Source: Plantago elongata (taxonomy: Eukaryota > Streptophyta > Magnoliopsida > Lamiales > Plantaginaceae). Taken from it: DNA of 64,000 nt. The translations under genes and the position numbers were made by a program. This document shows, piece by piece, positions 10,242 through 24,251 of this stretch (its first letter is position 1; the number at the start of each line of letters is the position of its first letter). The notes under the pieces were generated by a model. It had not been told where the DNA came from. It saw only the letters and a program-made list of their open reading frames with translations, and searched no databases. The DNA lies in the NCBI GenBank assembly GCA_036897095.1, contig JAYMSP010000239.1, positions 1 through 64,000 on the forward strand. The letters run 5' to 3'.

Positions 10242-13027
10242 GTTGCAATTAGAGATCATTTATGGCATTTTAGATTAGGTCATTTAAGTTCTAGTAGGCT
10301 TCTATTATTCAGTTTTTTAACCCTAGTGTAAACTAAAGAAGTTTTCTTATTGTGATGTTTGTATGCAAGCAAAACATAAGAAACTTCCTTTCCCATTTAT
10401 TATAAAAATTCAGTTTCTATATTGGATTTGTTGCATTACAACTCATGGGGACCTTATTCTATTTCTATTAGACATGATTTTCTCTATTTTTGACCATAGT
10501 AGGATCACAACAAATTCACCTGGATTTTTCATTTAAAACTTAAATCTGATACTAAAGCTACTTTGGACAATTTTATACAACTAATACAAAATCAGACACA
10601 GAAGAAAGTTAAAGTGATTAGCTAGATCTGATAATGGAATGGAGTTCCATATGCCTGATGTAATGAACAAATATGGCATTATACATCAAAAAACTTTCTC
10701 TTACACAACACAACAAAATAATGTGGTAGAAAGAAAACATCATCATTTATTGAATGTAACTAAAGTACTGTTCTTTCAATCCAAATTGTCAAAGAAATTT
10801 TGGGGAGATGTTGTGCAGACTGCAACATTTCTAATAAACAGGACACCAAGTCGAGTTATAGATAATAAAACACCTTTTGAGTTGTTTTTAAATAAGAAAC
10901 CAGACTACAATAACATTAAGACTTTTTTATGTCTAGCTTTTACATGCACTGAAGTTGTAGGAAGAACTAAACTTGATTCTAAATCACAAAAATGCATTTT
11001 TATTGGATATTCACCCAATGTGAAAGGTTACAGACTCTTTGACCTTACTAAATATGTAAGTCTAATTTCCAGAAATGTGATCTTTATAGACTCAGTTTTT
11101 CCTTACAAAGAAAAGCACACTGATGATAAAGATATTTCATTACATGCACCTGACATTGTAGACTATGATTGGTTGAATAATAAAAATTCAACACAAGAAC
11201 TTCATGAATTAAATGAGCCTGTAGAATAGTTGATTGAGATGATCATTTAGATCTACAAGCTGAATATGATGAAATAGAAGAAATCATTGCAAATCAAGAA
11301 GAAAATCCACATTTACAGGAATTTGATAATGAAATCAATTTATTAAAAACTTCAAGGGCAAGAAAATTAACATCTCATCTGGACATCTATCATCACAATG
11401 CCAAAGCTTATGCTATTCATTCAAATGAGATGAAAACTAAATTTCCATCTCAGATTTTCTAGCTTATAAAAAATTCTCTGAACTATTCAGAGAATATTCA
11501 ATAAATTTAGCATTAATACATGAGCCAGAAAGCTATGAAGAATTAATTATAGAAAAGCATTGGAGAGATGCCATGCATGATGAATTAAAAGCCCTTAATG
11601 AGAATAAAACCTGGACAATTATTAAAAGAAAAACTGACATTAAACCAATTGGTTGCAGATTTATTTTTAAAACAAAACTTAATTCAGAAGGGAAAATAGA
11701 TAAACACAAAGATAGATTAGTAGCTAAAGGCTACACACAACAGTATGGTTTTGATTATACTGAAACTTCAGTCATGTTGCAAAATTGACTTCAGTTTTAA
11801 AAATTCTAGCTTTAGCTTCTAAACAACAGTGGAATTTATGTCAGATGGATCCATAATGCTTTCTTGAATGGTGATCTTGATGAAGACATATATGACATTA
11901 CCACCAGGACTTTCAAATAGGGGGGAAGATGCTAATAGATTTGTCTGTAAACTACATAAATTCATATATGAATTAAAACAGGCATCTAGGCAGTGGAATT
12001 ATTAATTAACTCAATATCTAAAAGATTTAGGCTTTTCTCAATCTAAAACTGAATATTCACTCTTGACTAAAGGAAGTAATGATCATCATTTTATTGCACT
12101 TTTAATTTATGTTGATGATATATTCATATGGAGTAAAAGTTCAATGCAAATTGATTCAGTGAACATACACTTGAAAAAATTCTAAGATATTTTCTTGGAC
12201 TTGAAATAGCTAAAAATATCATGGATTGCATGTATCTCAAAAGAAATATGCTTCAGAGATCATACAGGAAGCAGGTCTTCTAGGATGTAAACTTGTAGTT
12301 ACACCAATAGAACATAATGTCATATTCACTCAAGACAGTTATGCTCCACTGGAGGATCCAACATTTTGTAGGAAACTCATTGGTAAGTTTGCTTGATCAA
12401 CCAGACCTGATATAACATATTTAGCTGGGATTTTTAGTCAATTTATAACCTGAAAGAGGTCACTTGAATGGTGTTCTTGGAGTTATTAAATACAACAGGA
12501 GTGACATTGGCTTGGGCATTTTTTTTCAAATAAAAGGGATCTTAACATCACTGCTTATAGTGATTCAGATTATGATGGATGTCCCATGACTATAAGATCA
12601 ACTTCAGGATACTGTATTTTATTGGGTGATTACTTGTTAGCTGGAGATCAAAGAAGCAAATCATAATGAGCAGGTAATCTGCAGAAGTTGAGTATAAGGC
12701 AACGGCCTTTGTGTGCTGTGAGATTATTTGGATGATGGCATTACTCAAAGACATAACGGTACAGACCATACAACATGTAAAGTTACTGGGTGACAATTAA
12801 TCAGCCATTCACTTAACCAAAAATTCAGTTTTTCATGAGAGAACCAAACATATAGAAGTGGACTGTCACTTCGTTAGAGATAAGATTCTGAAAAAGAAAA
12901 TTGAAATAGATTTCAAAGAGTGAAGAACAATTAGTTGATATATTCACCAAAGTTGTAGCATCAGCTAATCTCATGATGCAATGATCAGGATGAACATTAA
13001 AAATCCGTATGTTCCTCTTGAGGGGGA

Positions 13028-13589
13028 TGTTGAAAATTCATGAGTAAAAAGATGAATAGAAGGATTGACATTTGCAATATGTCTGGATTTGATTGCAAAG
13101 TATTTGAATCTTTGAGGACTAGAAGTGGAGGTGCGGAAAATATGTTACTCAACCGTTTCGACATGAAGAAAAGAAGGAGCAGAGTATAAAACGTAACTAC
13201 TTGAGGATATTTGGACCAATCAGAGGAGAAGTTGCTACATGATACATTACAACTTCTACAATGAGACCAAGGAAGAAAACAAAAGCAGTTGCAAGCTAGT
13301 ACACTGCTGTGTACTTTATCATCTTCACCCTTCATTTCCTAATCAATGGTTGAGATTTAAACGGGTACAAGCACGTTAATGGAGCACCTGCACATTGCCA
13401 CAGAGCTCTTGGACAATTGCAGAAGAAATGGAGGCGTTCTAGCTAGGTTTAGCTAGGTTAAAGGTTACATCCTGTAGTACATATAGATGAGATTTGTAGT
13501 TGCAATTCTTCACCTTGTAATTCACTTTTTTCTCTGAAATTTAAACTCTCTTCTTCCTCTTTGGGTGTTGCTTACTCTTTTCTAATACA
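13028..13589 (+). repeat. Copia 3' LTR
   Basis: Starts TGTTGAAAATTC directly after a purine tract, and ends at a plausible ...ATACA at 13589. The right boundary is uncertain because no 5' LTR is available for comparison. Confidence 0.6.
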
Positions 13590-14345
13590 ACCAACCAACT
13601 GTATGCTCCTTTATCAAAAAATCTCATCTTTGGACTATGTTTGTGGTTTAAGCTCATTAAGATGTACCGAAAACGTATATCTATTGTCATATACTTTATT
13701 AATGAATGTGGATGGATTACAACTACACGATCAAGTTAACGTGTCTTAAAACTTGATGTTGGATATTTTATGGTTTTAATGCTGCAGTGCAGAGATAAAC
13801 AATCTTTTGGAACTCAGCTCTTTTGTCAGACCCTGAATTCACATTGCTGCTAATATTGGAACTCAATAGAATCTAGAATGTACAGTTTGAAAAATGCTTT
13901 TGATCTCTTAGTAAGAGATTCCATAAAGGAATGTACTTAGATTTATGTAAGGAAGGATCTTCGTCTTAAGTCGACATTTATGTACTTATATTTAGATGAA
14001 TGTATAAACTTCTGGACAGCATAAAAGAAGGGTAAAAGAAATGGCTGTAATGTACTCTGATAAACAGTTTTCAAAGATGATCTTGAACATTCAAAATTGA
14101 ACTCAAATTGCTACAATCAAATCATTTATTTCATCAAAAACTGGTAAAGAACACTGTTTATGAATACATAGGTAATTTGTAGATAATATAGCTTGATGAG
14201 GAAAGGCTGGATACCCTATGGCCTTTTAACTAACTGATTACAAACAAGCACACAATTTTAACTGTACAATTTACAAGCCAATTCAGTTGAAACTAGTCGC
14301 TTGTTCAAACAGGCAATAGATCATGAACTTCCAAACATAAGTTAG
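13590..14345. other. Spacer, 3' side of the kinesin gene
   Basis: AT-rich sequence without a recognisable gene. The part next to 14345 presumably holds the kinesin 3' untranslated region (minus strand). Confidence 0.5.
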
Positions 14346-17300
14346 TTATTCGATGCTTGAACGAGGATCTGATGATCTCAGGCTTGTTTGATGCCTCGGG
14401 ACACCAATCTCACAAGCGTTAACCCTTGCCGCAAACCTTAGTGAACAAAGTGATTCGTTGAGGGATGATGGATCAGGTGAAATGTTGACAAACATCAAAG
14501 TCTTAGAACCTCCACCTAAGCAAGGCTGCACAAAGCGAAAGCGAAGACACGGTAAGGTGAGTATGAAGAGAATCCAAAACAGTGAATTTCATGACATGAA
14601 CTAGTTAACATAGCAGTTATAATGGAATTGAAGCCAGTTTCAGCAAACAGGATGGGCTTATTATGACAAAAAAAACTGTAATCATTCTACTTGCCAACTT
14701 CAGAATTGTACATGGAAGCTCTGGTCTTAAAGATTATTGAAGTTATCCACTTGTGTCAGGGGTATAGTAGTTCAGCTGTTGAAAAGATTAGAGTCGGAGA
14801 TAACGCAGCCATTTCCAAAGCATAACAAAAAGAAGTTGCACAGGTTTGTCTTATCATGATCACACATGTCTCAAGATAAGAATGGGTTAATCCTTAAAAG
14901 AAATTAGATATACATACAGTTTCAACATCTCACTATGCCAGCTTGAGCATCATAGTTAAAATATTACCTGGAGAAGATACGTAAGCTTGGAGTTCCTATA
15001 GGGTATGTGTTCTTCCTTCTTCGCCAAGGCAAAAAGAACATCACTAAGTGATGATAAGCTTTTGTTTATGGCCTGAGTAATACAATCATTAAGAAATTTA
15101 TATATCTGAGCTCAGCACAACTAGATTCAACAAAGAATAAACATAATTCTAGCTCAAATACCTGAGTTTCTTTCAGCCGATCACCTGTACACCCACTCTT
15201 AGATAGGCGCTCACTACCAGCAAGATCTATTAGATTTAAAACGCCTTGTACTTGTTGGTCTGTGTTCTGATACCATAATGGAAATACAGCTAAGTTTCAT
15301 CGGCATTAGTGTATAGACAATGATAATGGCTTATAACTGAAAGAAACTCAACTAACTCAATACCTCATTCACACCCGTGATCCGCAGTCTGAAGACAAAA
15401 TGGCTCCTTGATGACTGTTCATTCATTTGGGTCTTCCCCACAGACCTTCAAACAAAGTTTAGACAAGAAAAACATCAGTTTTTTTAGTGAAAACTCAATA
15501 TACAAAAACAAGTAGAGTTGCCTGAGTTCTGATCAAATTATAGCAGATTAGCAGTAAATAATGTGTATTTAATTATACACAATCGCATAAAGAACCATCT
15601 AACCTGCTCTGTGCTGCACGGTCCAACAGATAGGAAACCTCCTTGCTGCTGGAAACATCCTTAATTGTAAGATCAGAAATGTAAGTATTGCCATTTGCAT
15701 CATGCTTGATAGCATATTGCTTTGAAGTATTTTCTGAGCTTGGTGCATCAAATCCCGTATTATTTGGTGCCAGCAGATCACGAATGGTTTCATTATATAT
15801 CTCAAGCATGGAGACCTGGAATTTCAATACCGGTCAATATTTATGTACGAAGAAAAAGATACTGAAGACAAAATAACCACAATCATTGCAATACCTGCAT
15901 CTCATACTTCCATCCCTGGGCCTGAAGATTTTCCCTTGCTCTAAAAACCTGCTCTAATGATCGCGGGATCAAGCCCTTTTGGTCAAGTAGTCCTGGCTTT
16001 CCCATCATGGTATAGGTCTTACCAGAACCTGTTTGGCCATAAGCAAAGATACAAACCTGATACGAGATGCAAATTGATTTAGTTTTACTGGAAGTACATG
16101 TATCAAATTTATAGTTTTAGCAACCAATTTTGATGCATTTCTCTTAAATATACATCAGATTATGTTCCAGATCAATGCTTTTCAGTAATAGTCTCATGAT
16201 GTGGAAGTATTATATAAATAGCTCCCAGAGAGACATTGGAACTGAGAGAGGGGAAATAAGTAAAGGAAAAATAAGAGCTAATTGGTCTCAATATTCGTTT
16301 ACTGGTGCCAGTTTGACATACCAATTTAAATGGACAAGTCCAGGAATGCACAAGACATAAAAAAAAACAGCTTAGAGAAATTCCAAAAGTTTCTCTTATA
16401 GAGTTCCATGCAAGCCTTGGCTTGTGCAGTAGCCAACGAAACTATTAAAGAGAAAGAAAATTGACAACAAGTGTAGTGTAAATTTTAACCTTATAGCCGT
16501 CAAGGGCACTCTGAACAAGCTGAGATATCTCCACAAAAACATCTTCCTGGGAAGCATCCGGAGTAAACACTTTGTCGAAAGTAAAAGAAAGCATTTGCCC
16601 TTGAGAAATAGAAAGGTAAAAATTAGAGGGAAAGAAGAAAAATAGGCACAATAGGTATTAACATATAACATCCTTAAATCAACAATTTACACTAACCATT
16701 CTGTACCAAATCAATGCCTCGGCCATTGGTTTCCAATGATGTTGGGAAAGAGAAGACTTTCATGTCAGTTCCAACCCCATCATCAGACAAAATAGGTCTC
16801 GCTCTACAAAAGACACGAATATTTCCTTTCAACTCCTGGGATAGCGAAAAGTGAAGCAAAATGATCAGTAAATAACAACACAAGATCATTTACACAATTT
16901 AAGCTATTGAATGCTTCCAACCAAGAATCAAACCAAAGATAAATAATACCAGAATAGTGTTATGCAATTTCTTGCGAAGTTTCTCTCCTTCATTAATTTC
17001 TGATTCTGCATCAGCCAGTCGCTTTTGTAAGTCAATCATAAGTGCCTTCTGCTTCTCAAATTCAAATCTTGTCTCCACCTTTGATCCATCAGAAAGCTGA
17101 AAGAAAGACAGACAAAAAGTATTAACATAACTCATTGCATAAGGACTGACAAATCGTCAGAACCTTGAACAAGGTGATAGTAAAAAGTATGCATTAAGAG
17201 AAATCAGCACACCATCTAAGTACCTGCAATTCCTTCTGGGCTAAACCCAGCTGGTCCTGTAATAGTCTTATTCTCTCGCTCTGGGATGAGCATGTCATCT

Positions 17301-20300
17301 AATGAGTAAAAAGAAAGATAAAAAAACTTTGAGCATGATAAAATATTGCAGCTTGTCAACAAAATTTATGGGAAGGAAAAGGGGATTAAAAAAACCTCTA
17401 GATCTTTCATTTTTGTATGTACACTATCCAGCATAGCAGCAGATTTTCCTGTGAGTTCTCTATATTTTTCTACTTCAACTGATAAAACCTCGACTCTCGA
17501 CAACTGACGATCACGATCTTCTCTAACTTGTTGCAAGTCAACTCTCAAACAGGCAACTTCAGACCCAAGTACTTCCTTTTGCTTCACAGATTCATCATGC
17601 AATGTCTTCAAAACTCAAACAAGCATATGTGAGCAAAAGGTGGAATAGGTAGCAGTAATAGTACTTCATGTACTTCATCTAATGTGTGAAAAGAACGAAA
17701 AAATTGAGTATGACATATTCATTCTAGCTTGTTAATAAAACTTGTACTCCATAAGGTATTCGGAACAAAAAAAGTTATATTATAATTATATAGTATAATT
17801 TTGTCTCCATCAAAAACATATGCTTGTTAATAGTAATATCCTTTGCAATTTTCCATCCAAATCTGATGGTATAAAACTTACTGTGCTAGCCTAGTTTCCA
17901 TTTGCAGTACAGAGGAAGCAGCTTGTACATGGTATTATTTGCTTTTAGATGTATTTGTAGGAACGGGCTATGAACTGTAAGATAATAGATCCATACTAAA
18001 ATTTAACTGTATTATTATTCATTAATGTAACTATTCCACTGGGAATGGTACAAATGGATTGCTGGGTTGGTGATAATACTATGTAGAGAGTGAACAATGT
18101 TTCTTATTCCTGACTACATCACAGAATTTTCCTCTTTTGTGAGATAAACTATATAGTGAAGAGTGTATCTTTGTTCGCTTGGATCCTACTAAAACTGACA
18201 TCAATTTGACATGTACTCAGAACTCAGAAGAAAGAATATGCATATTGAATGGAAATTGGCTAATGGCCACTAAAACTGGTTGATTGAATTAGCATTCCAC
18301 CCATGACATGCTCCTTTTTTATGTGTCATTTTCCCAAACAGATGTGAGAAACAACTTATATTGTCAAGATATAATCACCAGCACATCTTTGTAACTTTTT
18401 ATACCTCCACATTGGTTAGCTATATAATTCCAACTCTAAGACTGTTTATTGCTCAGACCAAACTCTTTAGCTCTAAACAATAAACGAGGTAAATAGTTTT
18501 ACAATGACAAAAAATCTATCTTAACATGTAAAGTGACGATTCTCCGATCAATTTGACAGCCTTAGTGTTGATATAACTAAAACCAAGTGAAACCCATGGC
18601 CTGTCAGAAAGTGGTGTAGGTTCTCTTTTGTTTCTTGCACTTTATCATCTTGTAAGTGGTTAGGTTATTTTCTTCACCTTTTACTATAGTCGGAATTCAA
18701 TTGGTGCATCCGAAACCAAGACGTGCAGTAATGGTCAATTACGTGATTAACCCCAAGATATCATACCAAGAGTCTTTTTTTAAATATCAAAACATCCAGC
18801 AACAATTGATAAATTAAAACCAGGATTATATTAATAAATCAAATCATGGGTGCATATTTCGTAATTGCAAATGCATACTGATTGTGAAGGGTAAGACAAA
18901 TCAAAATACTAACTTTACTTGAGTGAGTTAATCGGATGACTGGTAGATATGCAGATATGCTCTAGATCACAAAGTAGTAGTACAGCTCCCTACAACATGA
19001 AAGTACATAATTCCACAGGTAAAGATAAGTACTCACTCTGGAGGATGTAAGCTGCTCTTGCAATGACGTATAATGGCCCCTCAATGTACTTAGGTTTTCC
19101 ACCACTGCAGTCTTTTCTTTCTCAACGAGCTTTAGAGTCTCATTTGTTTCATGAATGTCAGCCTGAAGCCTACTGTTGTACTGCTGTAAACTTGTGTTAT
19201 ATTCCTGCAACCGCTTGTACATGGCATTAATTGACTGGATCTGCAAAAGGAAAACACCAAAGACAAGAAACTCTCAGTACAGGCAGAATAGCAGATATGC
19301 TGAAGACTTATTTCAACCATATTAATTCTCAGTTAACCTTTTGGTTCGCACTAGCATGGTCCTCTTGACTTTGCTTTAGCTCTTGTGTTAGAGAAGCTTG
19401 TGATATCTCTGCAGCAAGTCTGGAGTCTTTTTCTCTTGCCAAAGAATCCAATGCTTCCTAGAAATTGTGTAAGCAATAATTTACTCCTTTAAAACGTGAA
19501 AAGGGATAATACTGAAATATCATAATTCTGACCTCCATACCATTTTATCCACTTCCTCCTTGGCAAAACTCTCTTGCAGACACTCAAAATTTTTCCTTAA
19601 ATCCGTAATAATCAAGTTTATCTCATCTTCTTTCCCCTTCATTAGCAACTCTGTGAGAATTGAAGTGTTAAGGGGAGAAATCAATATATAGGATTTTTTT
19701 TTCCTTAATTGATAAATAAGGATCAACAGGTATTACCAATATCGCTGCACTTTTTTTCTGCTAATTCCAACATACACTTTAGGTTTTCCTGTTCAGATAT
19801 ATATTTTCCTTCAAGCTGTTGGAACCATTTGAGACATTGTTTGTGCCTCTTAATGGTGTCCACCATTTGTTCACATTTTTCCTACAGACAAAAACACGCC
19901 AACACAAAATGAATGATTCTTTACAACTCAAACAGTATCGCAATTGACAAATGATCACTCCTGGCATACCTTGATATTAAACTTGTTCTTAAGTTTCAAC
20001 TTCTCATTAAGCAATGCCTCCACATCATCTTTTGTGAATTCAACCACACTACAATCAGATCCGGAATTACTCTGTGGCCCAGTGTTCAGAGGCAGATCTT
20101 GACCCCTATTCACAACTGAAAATGCATGTCGGGCTTGAGTTCTGGGAGCAGTATTCGGAGGCATTTTAGTATTTCCAATCCTTCTCCGTTTATCTACTGA
20201 TATATCATCCGAACTATGCTTGTTCTGCCAAAAGAGACACATGTTTGGGAAAAGGGAATCAGCTAAATAACCAGGAAAAAACAGTACTATTTTGATAAAA

Positions 20301-20461
20301 AGAATGCCCAGATAATGAAACCTAACGTACAAAAAACACTAGAAACTTACAAGGATCTATGTATCTAATAGACAGTGAAGCAGCAAAAAAATGTAGCAAT
20401 GCAATTAATGACTCACATGTGGAGGGCTGCAGGGAGGCTTGTTCTGATTCTTGGGAGCCAT
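14346..20461 (-). CDS. Kinesin-14, ATK1/ATK5-like (KIN-14C/D type), C-terminal motor
   Basis: A minus-end-directed microtubule motor of spindle and phragmoplast. Seventeen exons by my splicing: 20461-20417, 20224-19970, 19881-19737, 19650-19541, 19457-19338, 19240-19037, 17605-17396, 17298-17224, 17096-16950, 16835-16697, 16599-16490, 16056-15895, 15815-15604, 15445-15364, 15266-15162, 15072-14968, 14525-14346. They sum to 2406 bases, 801 residues plus stop, close to Arabidopsis ATK1. The N-terminus ([15 protein letters not shown], then DKRRRIGN) matches the ATK tail; about 105-435 is coiled coil with [13 protein letters not shown]; the neck-motor starts at [14 protein letters not shown] near 438. 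Seen in the motor: P-loop GQTGSGKT (527-534), NEQSSRSH (switch I), DLAGSE (686-691, switch II), and the end [14 protein letters not shown]. All frames close with no breaks. Intron 6 is the longest (1.4 kb). The gene appears functional. Confidence 0.95.
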
Positions 20462-20518
20462 AAATGAAGCAAAAGTAGTTGAGAAGAAAGCAATGAACAA
20501 GGACTACCAAAATAGCAG

Positions 20519-20990
20519 CTAGCTAATACACGGTGACAAAGTCGAAAGAAGTAAGCGAAAATAGTCCGGCAGCAATCCTTGTTCTGTTCTCTACCATAAC
20601 CTCAATGGAACCATAGTTATTCTGCAAATTGTAGAATGAACAGCCCGATAAGAGATTATAAGCTAGTGAACACATAATCCATTGAAATAATGGCAGCAAA
20701 GCAGGAACTCAATATAAAAACAAGTGAATCACCAGTCGTAAACACACCTAAAGATCAAACCTATAAAGTGCAATTCCGTAAGAACTCAGCTAATAAACAG
20801 CAACAGAGTCGTAAGACGAAATTGAAAACAGCCCGGCCATAATAGAGTGTTTGTGTTCATAACTAATTCAAACCATCACGGTAAAGCAGGAATTTGATAT
20901 CAAAACTAGTAAACCACTAGTAGTACAGAAACACACCTAAAGATCAAAACTACAAAATGTATTTCCGTAACAATTCAGCAAAAAGATCAT
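20519..20990. repeat. Imperfect repeats in the kinesin 5' region
   Basis: The block around 20742-20870 (ACACACCTAAAGATCAAA, then TTCCGTAA and CAGCTAATA) recurs about 189 bases upstream at 20931 on. A related block containing GCTAATACACGGTGACAAAG at 20519-20580 resembles 20788-20845. On the minus strand these lie upstream of the ATG, in the 5' untranslated region, a leader intron or the promoter. Confidence 0.65.
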
Positions 20991-21235
20991 TCGGAAATGT
21001 AAAATGTCTTTGAGGCCATAAGTGTGAGTGTGAATTCAGTTGAGCTAGAATCGGAGAAGAGTCATAAAATTGTAAGAATTGAAAAATTATGTAGTGAAAC
21101 TGAATTAGGAAGATTGAATGGGGAGAATTGGATTGGTAATTTGTGGAATCGAGATGACCTAGGGTTTGTAATCGGAAAGTCTGTAGAAAAAGGATAGAGA
21201 GGGAGGGAGATGGCGTTTTGAATGATTTTGAAATA
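20991..21235 (-). promoter_or_regulatory. Likely kinesin 5' leader / promoter region
   Basis: On the minus strand this stretch is pyrimidine-rich (CCCTCCCTCTC-type tracts near 21195-21210), typical of plant 5' untranslated leaders. If so, an intron in the leader would separate it from the ATG at 20461. No convincing TATA box was found. Confidence 0.35.
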
Positions 21236-22754
21236 TAGGTAGATCAGTGGCAGTTTATTTTCCTTTCGAATATATTTTAGAAAACTGGTCCAACCGGAAA
21301 ATTGTTGTCAACCGGCTTATAGTCCATACTATCACTAACGTAACTACCTAAGAGTTAGAATCCACATATATCGATAGTCTTTCACAGTCCCTAAATAGTC
21401 AAAAACAATTAATACAAAACTATACTCTTTGATATTTGCGGGTCGTTCCAACTGGACTGGAACGATCCGGTTTTCATTGAACTCTTAGCTCATAATTTAT
21501 ACAATTATATTGATATTTCAAAAATAATTAAATATGTTATATATATACTATACTATATTTTACATCTAATTGAATATGATAAAAATGATAAAAACTATAA
21601 AATCAAATAGTAAAATATGTACAAATTAATACATACAAACACAAAATCCAGATAGAAAGTCTATCAAATGAAAAAATAAAACCGGTAGAAAGGTGGATCG
21701 GGTCATGAGCTATTCAAATATGCAATCGGATGATTTAAGATTTGTGGTCGAACGACAAAGATATTGCCGTATAAGACAACAAAAAAGCTTTGATTTCGGC
21801 CAACCGTTTCAAAACTCGATCAAATAAAAAAAATGAAAGCGGTAAAAAGGTAGATCAGGCCATTGGCTACTCAAATATGCAATCGGATTTAAGATTGGTG
21901 TTGGACGGCGGAGATATCGCTTGCATGGTGATCGGAAAAAGAGAGAGATAAAGGGAGAGGAGAGGGTAGAGAGAGAAGAAAAAAGAAATAAACGGAAAAA
22001 AATAAAAAATTAAATATAAATCACTAACATTGTGTATAATTGTATATTTGTTTAAGGACTTTTGTGGACTTTTATAATTTATAATATTTTCATAAGTTTT
22101 TGTACCAACGTAATATCTATTTCCTCCACCTAAGTCGCGTCCTCATCATGAAATCTTGGTGTTTTAAATCCCCAATCCAGGATTTCTCTTGATAAAATGG
22201 CCTTAAAAAAGAAATGATTTAAAAAAAATTAAGCTTAAGAAGAGATTGAAAATAGAATTTGTTTTCACGTGTATGTTGTAGAGTCATAAGCTTTCAATGT
22301 GCCATTAGATGATAACTTCAATTGGAATCTTTTATCCCAAAGAATTAGATGTCATGGCGGCGAGGCGATAAGATAACGGAGTTGGAGGGAAGCGGGGATG
22401 TATAATGTTATGTCGATTAATATGAAAGAGGTTGAATTAAAATGAAGGAGTAATTATATCAAATATTGTATTAACAGAAACAGAGAATGGCAATTGTTGT
22501 GCTGTTAATTTTCTAGGCCACGTGCAATCTATTCATTGGCCCAAACAGTATAATAAGTAGTGAAGTCAGCAGTAAACCGCAACTATTCCAATGATTTTTC
22601 TTCTTCAATTGGTAGTGAGGAGTCGTGAAGGTTGCTAAACGGGTGCTATACCAAGATTGATGTTAAGGCTTAAGAGATCGATGGAGTTGTCAGTGATGAT
22701 GATTGATAGGATGAATAAATAAATGTTCATATGATAAAGGAGTATTGTTGATAG
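21236..22754. other. AT-rich spacer with a tandem repeat
   Basis: No gene. A diverged direct repeat of about 157 bases (21681-21767 and 21838-21920) shares GCAATCGGAT and ACTCAAATATGC-like blocks. Another short block at 21440-21490 contains an inverted GTTCCA/TGGAAC pair. Nothing coding is supported. Confidence 0.5.
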
Positions 22755-23363
22755 TGAGGGTATTTATCGAACCGAACGAATTGAATATGAAAGTGTATCG
22801 AACGTTTGTTTGTTAAGAATTTTAGTGTTCGTGTTCGTCGAACAACTCATTCGCTTGTTCATGTTCAGTTCTTTAAGATTTTCGTTTGTTCGAGTATGTT
22901 AGTTAGCGTTCGTTAAGCTTTTGTTCGCGAACAGTTCAATTCGTTTGTTCGTAAGGTCGTGTTCATGAATAGTTTGTTTGTTGTTAAATCCTAAAAAATA
23001 AAGTAAAAATATTACAAAAATAGAATAAAATGTTCCTAAAACACTATTTTCAAGAATATCATGATTGCATATATATAATGTCACACATTCATTCTACGAA
23101 TAATATGTAATTAAGACGAACTACAAGTCTACAACAATATTATATATTACTTACTATATTATTTACTATATTATATAAATAAAATATATATTATATATTG
23201 TTCAACAACAGTTCGCGAACCACAAAACAATAAATTTTGTGTTCGTATTCGTTTTGTTTGTTAATGAACGTGTTCGCGAACAGCTCGAACATGTCAAAAT
23301 ATCGAATACGAACTGAACGATGACTGAAATTTTCACGAATGTTTGGTTCGCTAAACACCCCTA
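22755..23363. mobile_element. hAT-type MITE, 609 bases
   Basis: Ends are inverted: TGAGGGTATTTATCGAACC at the left and, on the opposite strand at the right, TAGGGGTGTTTAGCGAACC. The flanks GTTGATAG (22747-22754) and GTTGGTAG (23364-23371) are an 8-base target duplication with one mismatch. Subterminal GTTCGCGAAC palindromes are frequent. No transposase is encoded. Confidence 0.75.
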
Positions 23364-23371
23364 GTTGGTAG

Positions 23372-24248
23372 ATTACATATGAGTACGCCACCTCCCAGTG
23401 CAATATTAAACACTAAAAAATTTGACATGCGGTACTTACGTGCGAACTTTCAAAGTATTAATATTATGTTGAAAAAGATATTGAATTAATAATAATATTA
23501 CATTATAATAAAATTATAAATTATAGTATAATTTTTAATAAGTTTAAACATATAAAATATTATAAGAAAAAAAGTAATTATAATAAAAAATAAAATAAAA
23601 ATTAAAAATTCGGCCGGCAACTATTCTAACTCTCTTTTTTCTTTTATAATAGGAATAGAAATTGCAACAACTTGCCTAATGTACGGACACAACATTTCAT
23701 GTTAGTGGAATTCAAATGTTCATTGGATTTTTTTTCCCTTTTAATATGTAAGTGTAACTTATTTTTTTAAAAGGTTAAAATATAATTTAATATAATTACT
23801 TTATTACCTCCGTCCCTTTCTTCCTCCTCCTTCCCAAATTGTTCAGGGCAACTTCTTCCAGCCTTTACTGCCCCACTTCCATGCGCCGCTCCCCACCACC
23901 CGATTCCACTGCCACGCCTCGATGTCGAACACCGCTAAATCACGTCTTCCTCCACATAATCAGAGTCCTCCCCCACTGTGTATCCATGTTCCACCTACCA
24001 CCAGATTTCGTCTACTAGAAAATAAAAAATTTAGAATAATTATGTTCAACACTACTGTACATGTATGAAATTTTGTAGGACGGCAGAAAAAGTAAATATA
24101 CGGAGATCTGCCAAACAAATGAAGTATGAGTTTGCATCATTATCATTAAAATTATTTGTGACATATCAATTTTTTATTTTTTTTAACTTCATGCCTCCTA
24201 CGGTTCAAACTTTTACAATGAAATGCAGAACATTGTAAAAGTACATCA
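23372..24248. other. Spacer
   Basis: AT-rich with a C-rich patch near 23815-23990. No gene or repeat I can support. Confidence 0.4.
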
Positions 24249-24251
24249 TAA

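Larger units (their letters stand above)
7040..13589 (+). mobile_element. Ty1/copia retrotransposon relic with nested DNA-transposon insertion
   Basis: In order: gag (about 7080-7995, including the FIDGS and VTEYFSKL-type gag signatures and the end of gag near the C-x-x-C region); an unrelated insertion (about 8000-10241); integrase, starting with a GAG-pre-integrase H-x-x-LGH motif at about 10256 and continuing to about 11160; reverse transcriptase (about 11540-12400); RNase H (about 12540-12900); a polypurine tract at about 13018-13027; and a 3' LTR at 13028-13589 with TG...CA ends. No matching 5' LTR is found, so the left end is truncated. The coding region is broken many times and the protease portion is missing or lost at the nested insertion. 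It is an old, dead copy. Confidence 0.85.

Noticed and set aside
12997-13335. Minus-strand 112-codon frame
   Set aside because: Lies antisense in the copia 3' LTR and has no recognised features.
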